In this document: positions 44,483 to 55,660 of the stretch, in pieces | Position numbering within the stretch: the first letter of the stretch is position 1 | Layout: every line of letters begins with the position of its first letter | Assembly (NCBI RefSeq): GCF_963678635.1 | Contig: NW_026970738.1 | Location: 1-58,673, forward strand | Reading direction: 5' to 3' | Source of the DNA: Symsagittifera roscoffensis | Taxonomy: Eukaryota > Xenacoelomorpha > Acoela > Convolutidae | Length of the DNA stretch: 58,673 bases | Notes under the pieces: model-generated | The model's database searches: none | What the model was told of the DNA's origin: nothing | The model's input: only the letters and a program-made list of their open reading frames with translations | Position numbers and translations under genes: made by a program

Positions 44483-44903
44483 GCTGTAAATCAGCCTAAA
44501 ATTGCAAAGCTGGATAACTTTTTAGAGTACATGGGTTCAAGTGGGATAGCTCAGGTTCAAGTACATGGGATCATACCCTTCTGATACAGTACCTCAACTA
44601 ACAAAAGACTCTTTTGCAATTATTAACTCAGCCCCAAGCAATGATAGAGGAGAACACTGGATTATGATTGCTCGACTGGATAAAAGCTACTACTTTGCAG
44701 ATTCTTTGGGAAGAAAGAGATCAACTTACCCCTTTTTGACGAAAAAGTTTCGACGAATGGTTCCTCGAAAGCTACAAAAGACTGATAATTTGTCTGGTTT
44801 TTACGCAATTTATTCAGCTTTTCTCCTTTTTAAATTCTTCCAAAAGAACTTGAATCATGTTCATGATGTGTATTTTTTGAATTTCATCAGTAATTTTATG
44901 TAA
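44483..44903 (+). pseudogene. adenain-like cysteine protease, active-site Cys lost
   Basis: C5-type (adenovirus-like) maturation protease. The frame 44565-44903 has SYPSDTVPQ, the His in GEHWIMIARLD (about 44650), the acid in YYFADSLGR, and the Cys-bearing helix reading DNLSGFYAIYSAF: the expected catalytic Cys before GFY is Ser (TCT, about 44790), a one-base change from TGT. The N-terminal part (KIAKLDNFLEYMG, 44483-44560) is in another frame, and a short local duplication of GTTCAAGT/TACATGGG lies at the junction. It would cleave capsid precursors; this copy is dead on two counts. Confidence 0.8.
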
Positions 44904-46005
44904 AAGTGCATTTTTTTCTTGTAAGTGTAAATTTTTGCAGTAATCTTACTATACAGTGAATTGTTTGATTATTTATCCCCTTAAACTAAGATGTGTGAGT
45001 AGTTTAACTTTTTAAATTCCTTAAAGTTTTTACGAAAAGCATCTTAGCAACTAAACCTTTGATGAAATACGGATAATGATGATGGGATATGGATGTTGTA
45101 GTCCCCCAATTGAAAGAATTAACGATAAAGTAGATAAATTTACGAAAATTGTAACCAACTTCTAGTAAATTGTATAATTTTCTTAAAAGTTTACTCTGAG
45201 AAAGATGGAAAAATTGTTACACAAAATTATCACAACCAAAAAAAAAATGATACTTTATTTTTCTCAGTATAAACTTTTACGGCGTTGGAGCAATTGATAA
45301 ATTTGCATGATAATTTTTTGGAAAATTTGTAAATTTCAAAGAATTTTTTAAAGATTAAACACAAAGTGATGAAAGAGAACTGAAATGAATCGTAGCTAGA
45401 TATATGACAGAATAAATAAACCAGTTGAGGTAAAAATAAGTGAGATATTTATTTGAAAAAAAAAATAAGTCTTAAAATTAATAAGTGTAATGAACCTGTC
45501 ATCCGTTCTCCAGATAACGTGGGGAAAAAAGATTAAGTGGGATATAAAAGTAATCAACCGTGAGCAGCCGTCAAGATTCCCCTGATATCCCGTGGAGCGG
45601 AATAAATAATCTGTCAAAGATAATCCCCTCTTGACAATTTTCCCCAGATAACCTGAGGGAAAATAAATAACATGAAATGAGAACATAAAAGATTCTTTCG
45701 AGAAAAAAGACATTCTGTGATATATTAGTTTATGATCCCATACTCTAAATTGAAACTTAAGTTTTGTCGAAACTTACCATAAAAAACTTTCCATCCATTT
45801 TTTTCAATTTTTTAATATAAAATTGTTTTTTCAAGATAAAAATGAATTTGCAAGTATAACTTAAAAAATGTTCAAAAAATTTTCTGAAACTTACCTTCTG
45901 AAACTTACCATACCGCATTTTTGTAAGACAAGATAGCCCTTGCATATCACAAATCGTAGAAGTTGGCTAAGAAACGCAAGTATCGGCAAAATCGAACTCA
46001 AAAAT
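44904..46005. other. right subterminal region with short repeats, no gene
   Basis: Contains three imperfect copies of a CCAGATAACNTGNGGGAAAA-like block (about 45509, 45585, 45645), two followed by AATAAATAA, and several copies of CTGAAACTTACC (about 45768, 45887, 45899) related to the TIR interior. Minus-strand frames at 45396-45713 and 45757-45945 are translations of these repeats. No protein gene is supported. Confidence 0.45.
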
Positions 46006-46220
46006 TCGGGCGCCAAAAATTGTTCTGAAACAAACCATCTGAAACCTTACCATCTTAATACATAGGAAACCTATTCCCTACCTTAATACATAGGAAATCT
46101 ATTCCCTATCTTAATACATAGCTCGGAGACCGCATACTCTATAACCTATCTTAATACATGGAGGTCTCTACCACCCACCCCCCCCCCCCCCCCCCCTTAT
46201 TACCTCCCACATATACTACT
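46006..46220 (-). repeat. right terminal inverted repeat of the younger Polinton
   Basis: Inverted copy of 29462-29666. It ends CCTCCCACATATACTACT, with a run of 19 C (46178-46196) opposite the 12-G run of the left end, and the four ATGTATTAAGATAGG subrepeats in inverse. It is longer than the left copy mainly through the homopolymer. Confidence 0.88.
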
Positions 46221-46226
46221 CGCACC
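46221..46226. repeat. target site duplication, right copy (CGCACC)
   Basis: Exact repeat of 29456-29461, directly after the right terminus. Confidence 0.9.
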
Positions 46227-49200
46227 TGATCGATTTGTTTCAGCACTTAACTTAAAACTCTGTCAGTTTGCGGTTCAATAGTGGGAGATACGGCCTCCAA
46301 CGTATCAATGTTTTCTGATTCTAATTTTTTTTGAAAAAATCAAACGAACTGTCATTAAAAATTGAATGATTTCATATTCATTATAATCAAAGATTTGCAG
46401 TTTCTCGTTTTAGTGACATGTTTGCGAGGCGCAACAGCTCTATACTCAGTTCTGAAAATCTATAAAGCATCTGAAACAAAGAAACGTACCCTCTACGACA
46501 TTTTTGAGAGCCCAGGCACTCTTGACTGTAAAGACTAGAAACCAATCACATGCATCCTTATTTCAGCTAAATGAGTAGCAACAACACACTAGAACCATGT
46601 CCTCCAACGGAATTTGGAAAAAACTCTATTTTGAGAGGCATCTGGGAACAAAACAAAATTAATTCTACCAAAGGTTTTTGACAATGATGTAAAAATTGTG
46701 ATGTTGTTCCTTCTTGTGACAAAACGCAAAAGCAAAGTAATGAAACTGGAATGGATGCTATGAGACCTAGCAAATATTCGCTAACAAAAATCGACAAATC
46801 TCGATTTTTTCAGTTTTTGAAAGTGATACTGAGAAAAAAAAAGAGAAGAGATCAATAGTGGGCGCTCATTCTCGCTCAAATTTTTTTCGTGACTCGTCAA
46901 ATACTTGTAAAACAACGGTAGGAACAGATACCTGCACGAAACGGTCATAAAATTCCATTTTCATTATGTCGGGAAGTATAAATTGGACTTTGCAATAGAT
47001 GGCAGTTCGACTATGAATTTGAACGGTTCAAATCAAGAATTAACAGAAAAAGAAGCTTTGAGAACATGACTTTGTCCTTCTATCAAGAATCAAGTGTATT
47101 TTCCTAAATGAGAATTTTCACACGACCAGAAACCATACAAATTGATTGATTTCGTTTTGACGGCTACTGCGATCGCTGTAAAACAGTATTTGAAATTTCG
47201 GATTGCTACTATCACATCTGCTCCTGTTAAGAAACCCGTCTGTTTTTGTCGAATCAATCTGATGAAAAGGAAATCATAAAAGAGAAATGGATGAATCGAG
47301 AACAAATCAGGAAATTCTACAGAAACAAAGAAAAGTAGTAGTGTGAGTGGTTGACAAAATTCTGAAGTCAGGAATCAAGTCAAAAAAAGTTTGCCCTACA
47401 AAGAATCTCTATCTACTGATTTTTCTACTCAAATGTAGTTAATTGATTATTTTTGCCTCTTTCCATTAAGGTTTGATAGATCCTGACCATTTGGAATCCC
47501 CTCATTAACTCTTATATGGGTTTTCAGTGTACAAAAACGTATCGGTTTAATCAGAACACCAGCAGGAAACGTTTCAACAATTGTTTCGACATATGTTGCT
47601 GATGTCCGACCAAAAGGAGACAATAATCTGTAGTCCGGAAGTATAGCTGAGATGATAAAGCTTCTGGGTAACATCTCGTACGGTTATCAAAACATGGACC
47701 AATTCTGACTAATAGAACTAAATACCTAGGCGATGAAAAGACATCAAAAAAATGGAAGGGGAAGTTTGTTTTCAAGCGATTGAATGTTGTTAGAAAAACT
47801 AATGGCATTACGTTTTTGAAACTTACTAAATAATAATTTTGGATTTTTATTCTTTTGATATGCCAAAACCAAAATGATGGAATTCGAGGAGCTCAGATTG
47901 GATCTGGATTCTTTTTATCGAGGATGAGCCTTTGAGAATTTGGAAAAAACTCTATTTTGAGAGGCATCTGGGAACAAAACAAAATTAATTCTACCAAAGG
48001 TTTTTGACAATGATGTAACAATTGTGATGTTGTTCCTTCTTGTGACAAAACGCAAAAGCAAAGTAATGAAACTGGAATGGATGCTATGAGACCTAGCAAA
48101 TATTCGCTAACAAAAATCGACAAATCTCGATTTTTTCAGTTTTTGAATGTGATACTGAGAAAAAAAAGAGAAGAGATCAATAGTGGGCACTCATTCTCGC
48201 TCAAATTTTTTTCGTGACTCGTCAAATACTTGTAAAACAACGGTAGGAACATATATCTGCACGAAACGGTCATAAAACTCCATTTTTATTATGTCGGGAA
48301 GTATAAATTGGACTTTGCAATAGATGGCAGTTCGACTATGAATTTGAACGGTTCAAATCAAGAATTAACAGAAAAAGAAGCTTTGAGAACATGACTTTGT
48401 CCTTCTATCAAGAATCAAGTGTATTTTCCTAAATGAGAATTTTCACACGACCAGAAACCATACAAATTGATTGATTTCGTTTTGACGGCTACTGCGATCG
48501 CTGTAAAACAGGATTTGAAATTTTGGATTGCTACTATCACATCTGCTCCTGTTAAGAAACCCGTCTGTTTTTGTCGAATCAATCTGATGAAAAGGAAATC
48601 ATAAAAGAGAAAGGGATGAATCGAGAACAAATCAGGAAATTCTACAGAAACCAAGAAAAGTAGTAGTGTGAGTGGTTGACAAAATTCTGAAGTCAGGAAT
48701 CAAGTCAAAAAAAGTTTGCCCTACAAAGAATCTCTATCTACTGATTTTTCTACTCAAATGTAGTTAATTGATTATTTTTGCCTCTTTCCATTAAGGTTTG
48801 ATAGATCCTGACCATTTGGAATCCCCTCATTAACTCTTATATGGGTTTTCAGTGTACAAAAACGTATCGGTTTAATCAGAACACCAGCAGGAAACGTTTC
48901 AACAATTGTTTCGACATATATTGCTGATGTCCGACCAAAAGGAGACGATAATCTGTAGTCCGGAAGTATAGCTGAGTTGATAAAGCTTCTGGGTAGCATC
49001 TCGTACGGTTATCAAAACATGGACCAATTCTGACTAATAGAACTAAATACCTAGGCGATGAAAAGACATCAAAAAAATGGAAGGGGAAGTTTGTTTTCAA
49101 GCGATTGAATGTTGTTAGAAAAACTAATGGCATTACGTTTTTGAAACTTACTAAATAATAATTTTGGATTTTTATTCTTTTGATATGCCAAAACCAAAAT

Positions 49201-49575
49201 GATGGAATTCGAGGAGCTCAGATTGGATCTGGATTCTTTTTATCGAGTATGAGCCTTTGAGAACTTGGCCAACTATATAATAACTGATAAGAAAGCTCAC
49301 TGGACAAAAATTTATCAAGTTGACTGCAAAAACCATTTATAGTTGATGCCAAAATAAGGTTTCCCAAGTGCATGCTGCGCTGTTCAAAAAAGCATATTAA
49401 ACTCAAAACGACCTTTCAAGGTATAGTTTCAATGCAGTGACTTTTGTGCCTAAGCAGCAAGACGCCTTGTTGCTATGATTGTAAGACTGACAAATTCAAA
49501 TTCAGCAGCAGAGGAGTCAACAAAAGAACTCTCGAAGATTTTGGGGAGGATCCGATAAAACGACCCATTGTTACC
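46227..49575 (+). pseudogene. polB: old Polinton polymerase B (relic, main part)
   Basis: Plus-strand segments match the younger polymerase in order: TTCAATAGTGGGAGATACG (GFNSGRYDL region, about 46275); YKASETKK...LYDIFESP (about 46460); DGYCDRCKTVFE (about 47160-47195); the Tyr-Arg...Ala-Pro-Arg-Lys-Cys region (about 47530); the NSSYG motif B region (about 47670); and FSSRGVNKRTLEDFG (about 49500). Frames are broken everywhere. It is enlarged by a 1.33-kb tandem duplication. The motif C Asp pair was not located. It runs on the opposite strand to the younger copy, proving the inverted orientation of the old element. Confidence 0.8.
46611..49262 (+). repeat. recent 1.33-kb tandem duplication inside the old polymerase relic
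   Basis: Unit 1 (46611-47936) and unit 2 (47937-49262) align end to end at an offset of 1325-1326. By eye only about a dozen to fifteen differences were seen, roughly 1 percent. The unit starts AATTTGGAAAAAACTC, and a degenerate third start (GAACTTGG) marks the right end. Identical minus-strand frames in both units are shadows. Confidence 0.9.
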
Positions 49576-49879
49576 TTTAGAACGCAGATATTTCGCCCAA
49601 AAATTTTATGTAAACTATGACATCTAAACTAAGCCGTTGATAATGTAATTTTAACGGATAAATTGTTTTAAACTTCCATACGATGCAAAGTTTTGCACTT
49701 TTTTTGAATTTCAATGTTTTTTTTTCGGTAACACTTTTTTTGTTAGATGTTCAGTTAGGTTGCAGCATATTTTCAGACATTTTCAACGTAAGACCACCAT
49801 TAAAAACCTGTCCTGAAACTTAACTTCAAATAATTTGGTGGAGAGGATCCCAAGCATTGCTTCATTGGTAAAATCGCAC
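49576..49879. other. old Polinton subterminal DNA, no gene
   Basis: AT-rich stretch between the end of the polymerase relic and the TIR relic, corresponding to 29667-29940 of the younger element. Nothing else recognised. Confidence 0.4.
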
Positions 49880-50055
49880 GCCTAAAAGTCACCATATAAA
49901 ACTTATCAACTAAAACTTTGTATCCTTTGAAAAGAAAAAACCTATAACCCATCTAAATACACTAAAAATCTAATACCAATTGTAATACACAGCCTAGGGA
50001 GCGGATCTCTTTAAAATATCTTAATACAATACATGGGGGTTCGCAGGATCCGCAA
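49880..50055 (-). repeat. right terminal inverted repeat relic of the old Polinton
   Basis: Blocks AAACCTATAACCCATCTAAA, TAATACACAGCCTAGGGAGC and ATCTTAATACAATACATGGG follow the order of the younger right TIR (AACCTATTCCC, TAATACATAGCTCGGAGACC, ATCTTAATACATGGAGG). It lies directly downstream of the polymerase relic, where the TIR should be. The outer border is uncertain. Confidence 0.6.
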
Positions 50056-50060
50056 ATTCT

Positions 50061-50600
50061 TATATTCTCTCCAACAGTTCTGACTGTTCTAAATAGTCTT
50101 TTTCTATACTTCATGACTGGAAGGCGGTGGTACTTGAGTTTTTACCAAGTGCCTTCAAGATTCATAAACATAGAGAGTTCTTGAAATTTCGATTCTTATG
50201 AATCTGATTGAGCAATCTGATTGAAAACTCTTCCCGCATTTAGTGTAAATATCATAATCAAAATTTTTCCCGCATTTGGGTGTAACAATTTTGTAAAACA
50301 TTTTGTAAACCATTAAATATAATGTTGTAAAACATTATATTCTCTCCAACAGTTCTGACTGTTCTAAATAGTCTTTTTCTATACTTCATGACTGGAAGGC
50401 GGTGGTACTTGAGTTTTTACCAAGTGCCTTCAAGATTCATAAAGATAGAGAGTTCTTGAAATTTCGATTCTTATGAATCTGATTGAGCAATCTGATTGAA
50501 AACTCTTCCCGCATTTAGTGTAAATATCATAATCAAAATTTTTCCCGCATTTGAGTGTAACCAATTTGTAAAACTTTAAATTAACAAGAGTGTGAATAGA
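50061..50600 (+). repeat. 275-base tandem repeat in the BEL/Pao 5' LTR region
   Basis: Unit 1 at 50061-50335, unit 2 from 50336 to about 50576. Both start TATATTCTCTCCAACAG and contain GACTGGAAGGCGGTGGTACT and TTTTTCCCGCATTT. They are nearly identical, so the duplication is recent. A short AACATT/TTGTAAAAC-rich stretch links the units. Confidence 0.85.
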
Positions 50601-50760
50601 GTTTGACTTGAGTACAACACTGCAACACACTACAAACAAAGGCTATTGAACCAAGGTGGCCCCTCACTCCCAGTAGGAAAAGGTATCAAATAAGTGAGGT
50701 GCAGAGTTACACCGCAGCCCCAGAGTGAGGCACCGAGGTAAACCCACTCCACCTACTAAA

Positions 50761-52180
50761 AAAGACAAGAAGCATCAACCCCGGTGCAGCAACCTTCAAC
50801 CTGCTCGCCGGAAGGCCTTGCCATTTGGCGCTCCTGACACCAGACAATAGTCACCAAGCCCAACATCTGCAGCTAAATTGGAGAAAAAACTGTCAGTTCT
50901 GCAATATCAAGTTTGCGTTCAACAATACATAGAACTATTAAAATTAATTTGCTAAAGTTTTGAACATTACCACAAAAACTTAAGCCCTGGGTTGGTTAAC
51001 GGCCATTTTTGTGTGCATTTGATTGTTCCCAAATCATTTTTCAAAATGTAAACCTATCAAAGCACCTGCTTTAGCTTTTTGTGTGAGTGTTTCAAAATTT
51101 CGTGCAGAAATTGTAACTAATCTCGCCTTGTTCAGGCCCTCTCTGATATAATTTTTTGGTTTTCGTGCGCACTAAACTGCTTTTTACTCTTTTGTGCGTC
51201 TTCACAAAAATTCAACCCCCCATTTTGTAGTTGTAAACAAATAATGATGCCTTGTCTAGCGCAAGTTGTAGTCTCACTCATTTGTGCAATTCTCACTCAG
51301 AAGGAATTTTTTTTTCGACGTTCCAAATAACTCGCCAATAAAATTTGTAGAAACTCTAAATTTGTTTTCGAAACAAAATAAAGAAGTGGTGTAATTCAAC
51401 AAAGACGGCGCACCCAATCTTTTTTGATTTTGAAGACATCCAAAAACCATTAAAATTGAAAACGTGTGCACATTATTAAAGATCTTCCCCAAAAAGAAGT
51501 GAATCTCTGAACACTGATCTTACCATGTAGTATCTTGCTCTTCATCGAAGTTCATCTTCAGAATTCGGAATACGGAGAGCAGTCTTGGATTACCTTTATG
51601 ATTTTAGCATACCTGGTTCGAAGGAAAATCCAAACTGACTCTCCAAAAAACGAAGGAGCAAAACTAAAAAGGCGGACCAAATTCTGGTTTTATATTATTA
51701 TCATTTTGCCGAAGATTCAGATTTAATTTTTAGTAGCCTGATTGAAATTATCGGGCGCCTAAGATTCTAACCTGTCCTTAGCATTATCAAACAGCTTTCA
51801 TACAGTTAACCTCCCAATTATCTCTACATCATTATTCTCAACCTTTCTATGGCATCCATCACCCTTCAACATTTTCCCAGCGCTACACAAATAATCCGCT
51901 TTTTTTTTCAAGCGAATTGAACATTGAGTTAGTTCATTTCTGAAGTCAAAAGTCGCTAAGAAAATTTGAATGAAATAGGAGCAGAAAGCTCTCAAACCTC
52001 AAAATCAAAAGTATGTTTAGGTTAGGGGCGACATAAATGATCAAATGAACGAAATTTCCAAACCAGAATTGGCAGTAAGAATTACAAAGAGTTTAACGAA
52101 GTTATCAGTCAGGTGGAAAAGTTCATCAAAATAATGAAGCAATCGATTAGCTCGCTTTCTAGTGGATCATTTAAAGGAGC
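50761..52180. other. leader and unassigned sequence
   Basis: Moderately GC-rich at the start, AT-rich from about 50880. The short open frames (51535-51726, 51274-51492) show no motif. The gag-like region follows. Confidence 0.35.
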
Positions 52181-52189
52181 AGAACCCAA

Positions 52190-53344
52190 TTGCAATTCAA
52201 TTTACGCATCATGAAAGCCGCTAAACGACATGCGATGTCTCATCGACCAGAAGGAGCAAGACCAAAAATTATCAGTTCAACCACTAGCAATGGGTCTTTA
52301 TTTTCAATATTTGAACCCAATACCGTTCTAAATACCCAGAAATTATCCAGTCAACCGTTCGACTCGACTCTCATCTGACGAATCAGGAAAAAAGATTGTT
52401 CAAAGCACGATAGCTTGGCACGATAGTCTTTGATAACTTTGACAAAAAAGAACCTGACGCAGATTACAACAAAATCTGTAGGTTCATGAAATTCAGAATA
52501 TGATGACACCAGCGTCAATTGCGCACACTAATGAAATTCTGTTGCTTGCTCTGTCGACCGCAAGTAGCTCGACAGGTGTTCAATCGAATAGTTTCTTCCC
52601 GCATCCTCCCAGCTCACCAACAAAATTGAGCTCAATTTTGCTCATACAACCTGATAGACCACTACGAAAAAATTTTTTAGCCTGCACTCAACAACCATAT
52701 TGCAGATTAATGATAGAAAGCCTCTTTGAAACATTGCCTCTTTTAGCGTAGAGCAGCACTTTGGTTTATCAAGTAGTGGCAGGGCAAAGCAAACGCCTTC
52801 AATAAACGTCTTGGGCAAACTACTAAACGCAGCCTACAGCAAATTTACTAGGAAATCATCCGATAACCTTCCGGATATATGTACCCAGAAGTCTGACGGA
52901 TATCCCCTCAAACTGACTGAATTGATTATCACATTCAAATCGGCATATCACAAGAACGAAAACATGACAAACAATAAATGAATGAGCAAGCTCTAAATAC
53001 TGGTTGTAGGATTGGCAAGAGATCGGGATTCTTTCGCAACCATGATTTTCAGAGTTCAGTTTTTATCGAATTTAGGTGGAAGATTCGAAAGTACTCCACA
53101 GGTTGTTACCGCTTTGAAAAAAGAGTTAGAGTCGTCCCAAATACCTCAACTGAAAGACCAAACGGTTCTGATCAGCAACGCTGCTAATCTCAGAAAACCG
53201 ATTCAAAGTATAAGTGCTCATGTGCTTAACGCTGACCTACACTCAAGCTATTTGCTGAGAATAGCCAAGTATAAATTACGTTTTTCACTAGCAATAAAGT
53301 GGAGTGAAGATTTGGTTGACAAAACACAGCATACGCATGACTAG
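52190..53344 (+). pseudogene. BEL/Pao gag-like region (relic)
   Basis: Open pieces 52190-52378, 52500-52751, 52978-53187 and 53012-53344 follow one another in different frames. Helical segments such as LLNAAYSKFTRKSSDNLPD (about 52820-52880), LTELIITFKSAYHKNENM and the block LSNLGGRFESTPQVVTALKK look like the N-terminal region of BEL/Pao polyproteins. Assignment depends mostly on the BEL-type integrase downstream. Confidence 0.35.
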
Positions 53345-53369
53345 AAGATTTGTCATGGTGGATGGGTAG

Positions 53370-53860
53370 AGAGGAAGCACAAATTCTTGGCAAACATCAG
53401 TCATTTTAAAAAGCAAAAAGAAATTTGGTCCACGTCCAATCGGCAAACAACATATATTCTGAAAAGCAAAAAAATTGAAAGTTGACTGAAAATGAAAGTC
53501 TAAAAACCAGGTAAATCCAATGCCTAGTAACAAAGAAAACTTGAAACTTTAGGCAGCATAGCCAAAGTAGCAGCAAAATTTTATTTCAAATAAACTCCTC
53601 GACAAGACAATTTTCACTAAGCATTATCAAACACTGTCCTCTAGATCAGCAAGATCATTATATTGGGAAGTTTCCGAAGTTCGAATAACTTTTAGGCAAT
53701 CAACGAATAGCAGAAGCAAAAAAAATACTATAACTGTCTCAATGGAAACAATCCATGGCGAGAATGCTTGTCCAAAATTTGCCGGCAATGCAACCGTAAA
53801 ATTCTCAACCAAGTCTGTGCAATGTATCTTCATCCCACAATTAACAAACAAAGGAATTCA
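53370..53860 (+). repeat. block repeated at 58015-58450
   Basis: Shares AAACATCAGTCATTTTAAAA, TCGGCAAACAACATATATTC and TTAGGCAGCATAGCCAAAGT with the second block in the same order. It belongs to the gag/protease side of the BEL/Pao element; the second block shows another, partial copy at the window's right edge. Confidence 0.8.
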
Positions 53861-54540
53861 AATCTCAGAAACTGACGCAAGGCAGTAGCTAGTTGAGCGA
53901 GAATCTTTGCAAGAGTCCTAAGTTAGACTATTACCGGGCCAATCAAAAAACAACGACAACATGATACCGAGAAACGACGCAATGATACCGAGGAAACGCT
54001 ATTGACAGAATTATACTAAGCATAGCTGCAAAGCGTTCAACAGAGGGATGACGAACCCCGATGCTGACGAACCCTGGACCATAGCAAACCTGAATGACGA
54101 ACTGTCACTTGCTAAGTTTGTTTGAATTTTTTGGTCTTTAGAGTCGACAGAAACCGAAATTAAGCACCGTAAATGCTCTTATATTAGTGATAAACAGGCT
54201 AACAAAATTTTCCAATGACAAATAGTTGACAGTTACAAAATTGGTATTTGTGGGAGACAAAAGCCAACTTACCCAACAAAAATAACAAAATTGTAAAAAG
54301 AACCTCTTCTATCAAAATTTACAATAAGACTCTAGCAACAGACATTGAGAAAAACTACATAAAATGCGTCGTTTCCAGCAACATACTGCCAAAAAGATTT
54401 CAGTACCTACCCTTCCATCCTGCATCACATGCAAACAAACCGAGAAAATGTCAATATATCTAGCCAATATTGCGCCGATGAGTTAGATAACTATACCCAA
54501 ACTCAAACGATACCCACCAGTAATAAGAGCTTGCCTAGAT
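53861..54540. other. BEL/Pao interior, unassigned
   Basis: Corresponds by position to the protease/RT N-terminal region. It contains a local GATACCGA-type duplication (about 53964 and 53982) and ACGAACCC repeats (about 54049, 54065). No clear motif. Confidence 0.35.
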
Positions 54541-54549
54541 CAAAATGTC

Positions 54550-55660
54550 ATAAGCCAACACTCAAGAACAATCAAAGAAACACACTTTCGGCAGGGCAGC
54601 ACTGCTGTTTTCCACTGGTTCGAATTTTCTGAAAATTTGAAAATTTATGTGGCTCGCCCCGTGCGTGAAGTTCCATAACTGTGTTAGCAGAAGTGGAAGG
54701 CATATTTATGCACATCGGTATCATGTGAAAAAATCAAGCCGACCATAGTTTTCTTTGACCAACGAAGACCGCAACAAAACGAAATCTAAAAATACGATTG
54801 ATTTTCAGAGCGAGTCGCTCGCCACCGAAAACCACGTTCTTCTTACAGCAATCAGCTATTCACATCGCAACGATTGAAAACAATTCAGCTTGTAACTCGA
54901 AACAGCTTCTACATGGACGAAATTGTGCGCTCGTTAAGAAATGAAGAACTGCCACCATTTCCCTACAGAGTATCGAATCTAGACTTACTCTAAGTGGATT
55001 CAAAAAGGCGAAGTTTATTTCTAGTCAATCAACTGTCGTAGCTGATTTGATTGATCAATATGAGACAGAAGAATCAAACCTTTTTTCCCATGGTGTTATA
55101 TGGAAAAAAAGGACGTCTTCATGTACTAAATCTTGAGGTCAAAACTTGATACGGTAAGAACTAACTACACTACATTAAACTCTTGTGGTTGATCGCTTGC
55201 TTACTTGAACCTTCTAATACCATCTCCCCATCAGTGAGAACAATGAAGATTATTCTTTAAGATGTTTAGAAAGCAGGCCGTGGATGGGATGATTAGCTTC
55301 CGGAAAACAGAGATCTTCAGGTTTAGATTGACGGGTATCTAGCTTCTCCGTCAATTTGAAATCTCCTCCTCCGAATTTTTCAGTTATACGTCTTCAGCGA
55401 CGCCTCTCAGTTAGTTTTTTGCGCAGTGAACTATATTCATGTTTCGGAAAAAAAATCAAACTTTGTGCTCCTTTTTAATAAATGACACGCATCTCTAATT
55501 GGAGCTTGCTTCGATCCTTTTGTCATAAGGCAACACTCCAGAAAAATTAAAGAAAAACACTTTTGGCGTGGCAGCACTGCCGTACTCGACTGGCTCAAAA
55601 CTTCTAAATCGTAGAAAAGTTGTGTGGCTCACCCCGTTCCTGAAAATACAGAGAGAACTC
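54550..55660 (+). repeat. pair of about 135-base direct repeats
   Basis: Blocks at about 54550-54685 and 55520-55660 share GTCATAAG, CAACACTC, CAGCACTG and TGTGGCTC in order. They bracket the RT active-site relic; an internal duplication or a second inserted fragment could explain them. Confidence 0.6.
54700..55200 (+). pseudogene. BEL/Pao reverse transcriptase fragment (relic)
   Basis: The frame around 54900 reads NSFYMDEIVRSLRNEE: FYMDE occupies the place of the FYxDD active site with the second Asp changed to Glu. A few residues downstream the frame breaks. The identification rests on this short motif and on the integrase that follows. Confidence 0.4.

Larger units (their letters stand above)
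29462..46220 (+). mobile_element. younger Polinton/Maverick (16,759 bp, with TIRs and target duplication)
   Basis: Bounded by inverted repeats beginning AGTAGTATATGTG and flanked by the exact 6-bp duplication CGCACC. It encodes the hallmark set: protein-primed family-B DNA polymerase, retroviral-like integrase, FtsK/HerA packaging ATPase, adenain-like protease, and major and minor capsid proteins, plus several small proteins. Length and gene content are typical of Polintons. Almost all core genes have stops or frameshifts, so this copy is not autonomous; several frameshifts fall in homopolymers and could partly be sequence errors. Confidence 0.93.
543..50055. mobile_element. old decayed Polinton/Maverick, split by two large insertions
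   Basis: Degenerate copies of Polinton genes occur in collinear order but inverted relative to the younger Polinton: capsid, core, penton-like, integrase and ATPase relics on the minus strand (3.1-7.3 kb), a small gene and a PC4-like gene (8.1, 26.4-28.6 kb), then polymerase B on the plus strand (29.25-29.46 and 46.23-49.57 kb), with TIR relics at both ends. Removing the LTR retrotransposon, the younger Polinton and the obvious duplications leaves roughly 11-14 kb, close to the 15-20 kb usual for the family. The interval was assembled by eye from DNA-level matches; 0.69-2.73 kb inside it is unassigned. Confidence 0.75.

Noticed and set aside
46567-49133. Repeated minus-strand frames of 71-85 codons
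   Set aside because: Antisense shadows of the plus-strand polymerase relic, duplicated with the 1.33-kb unit.
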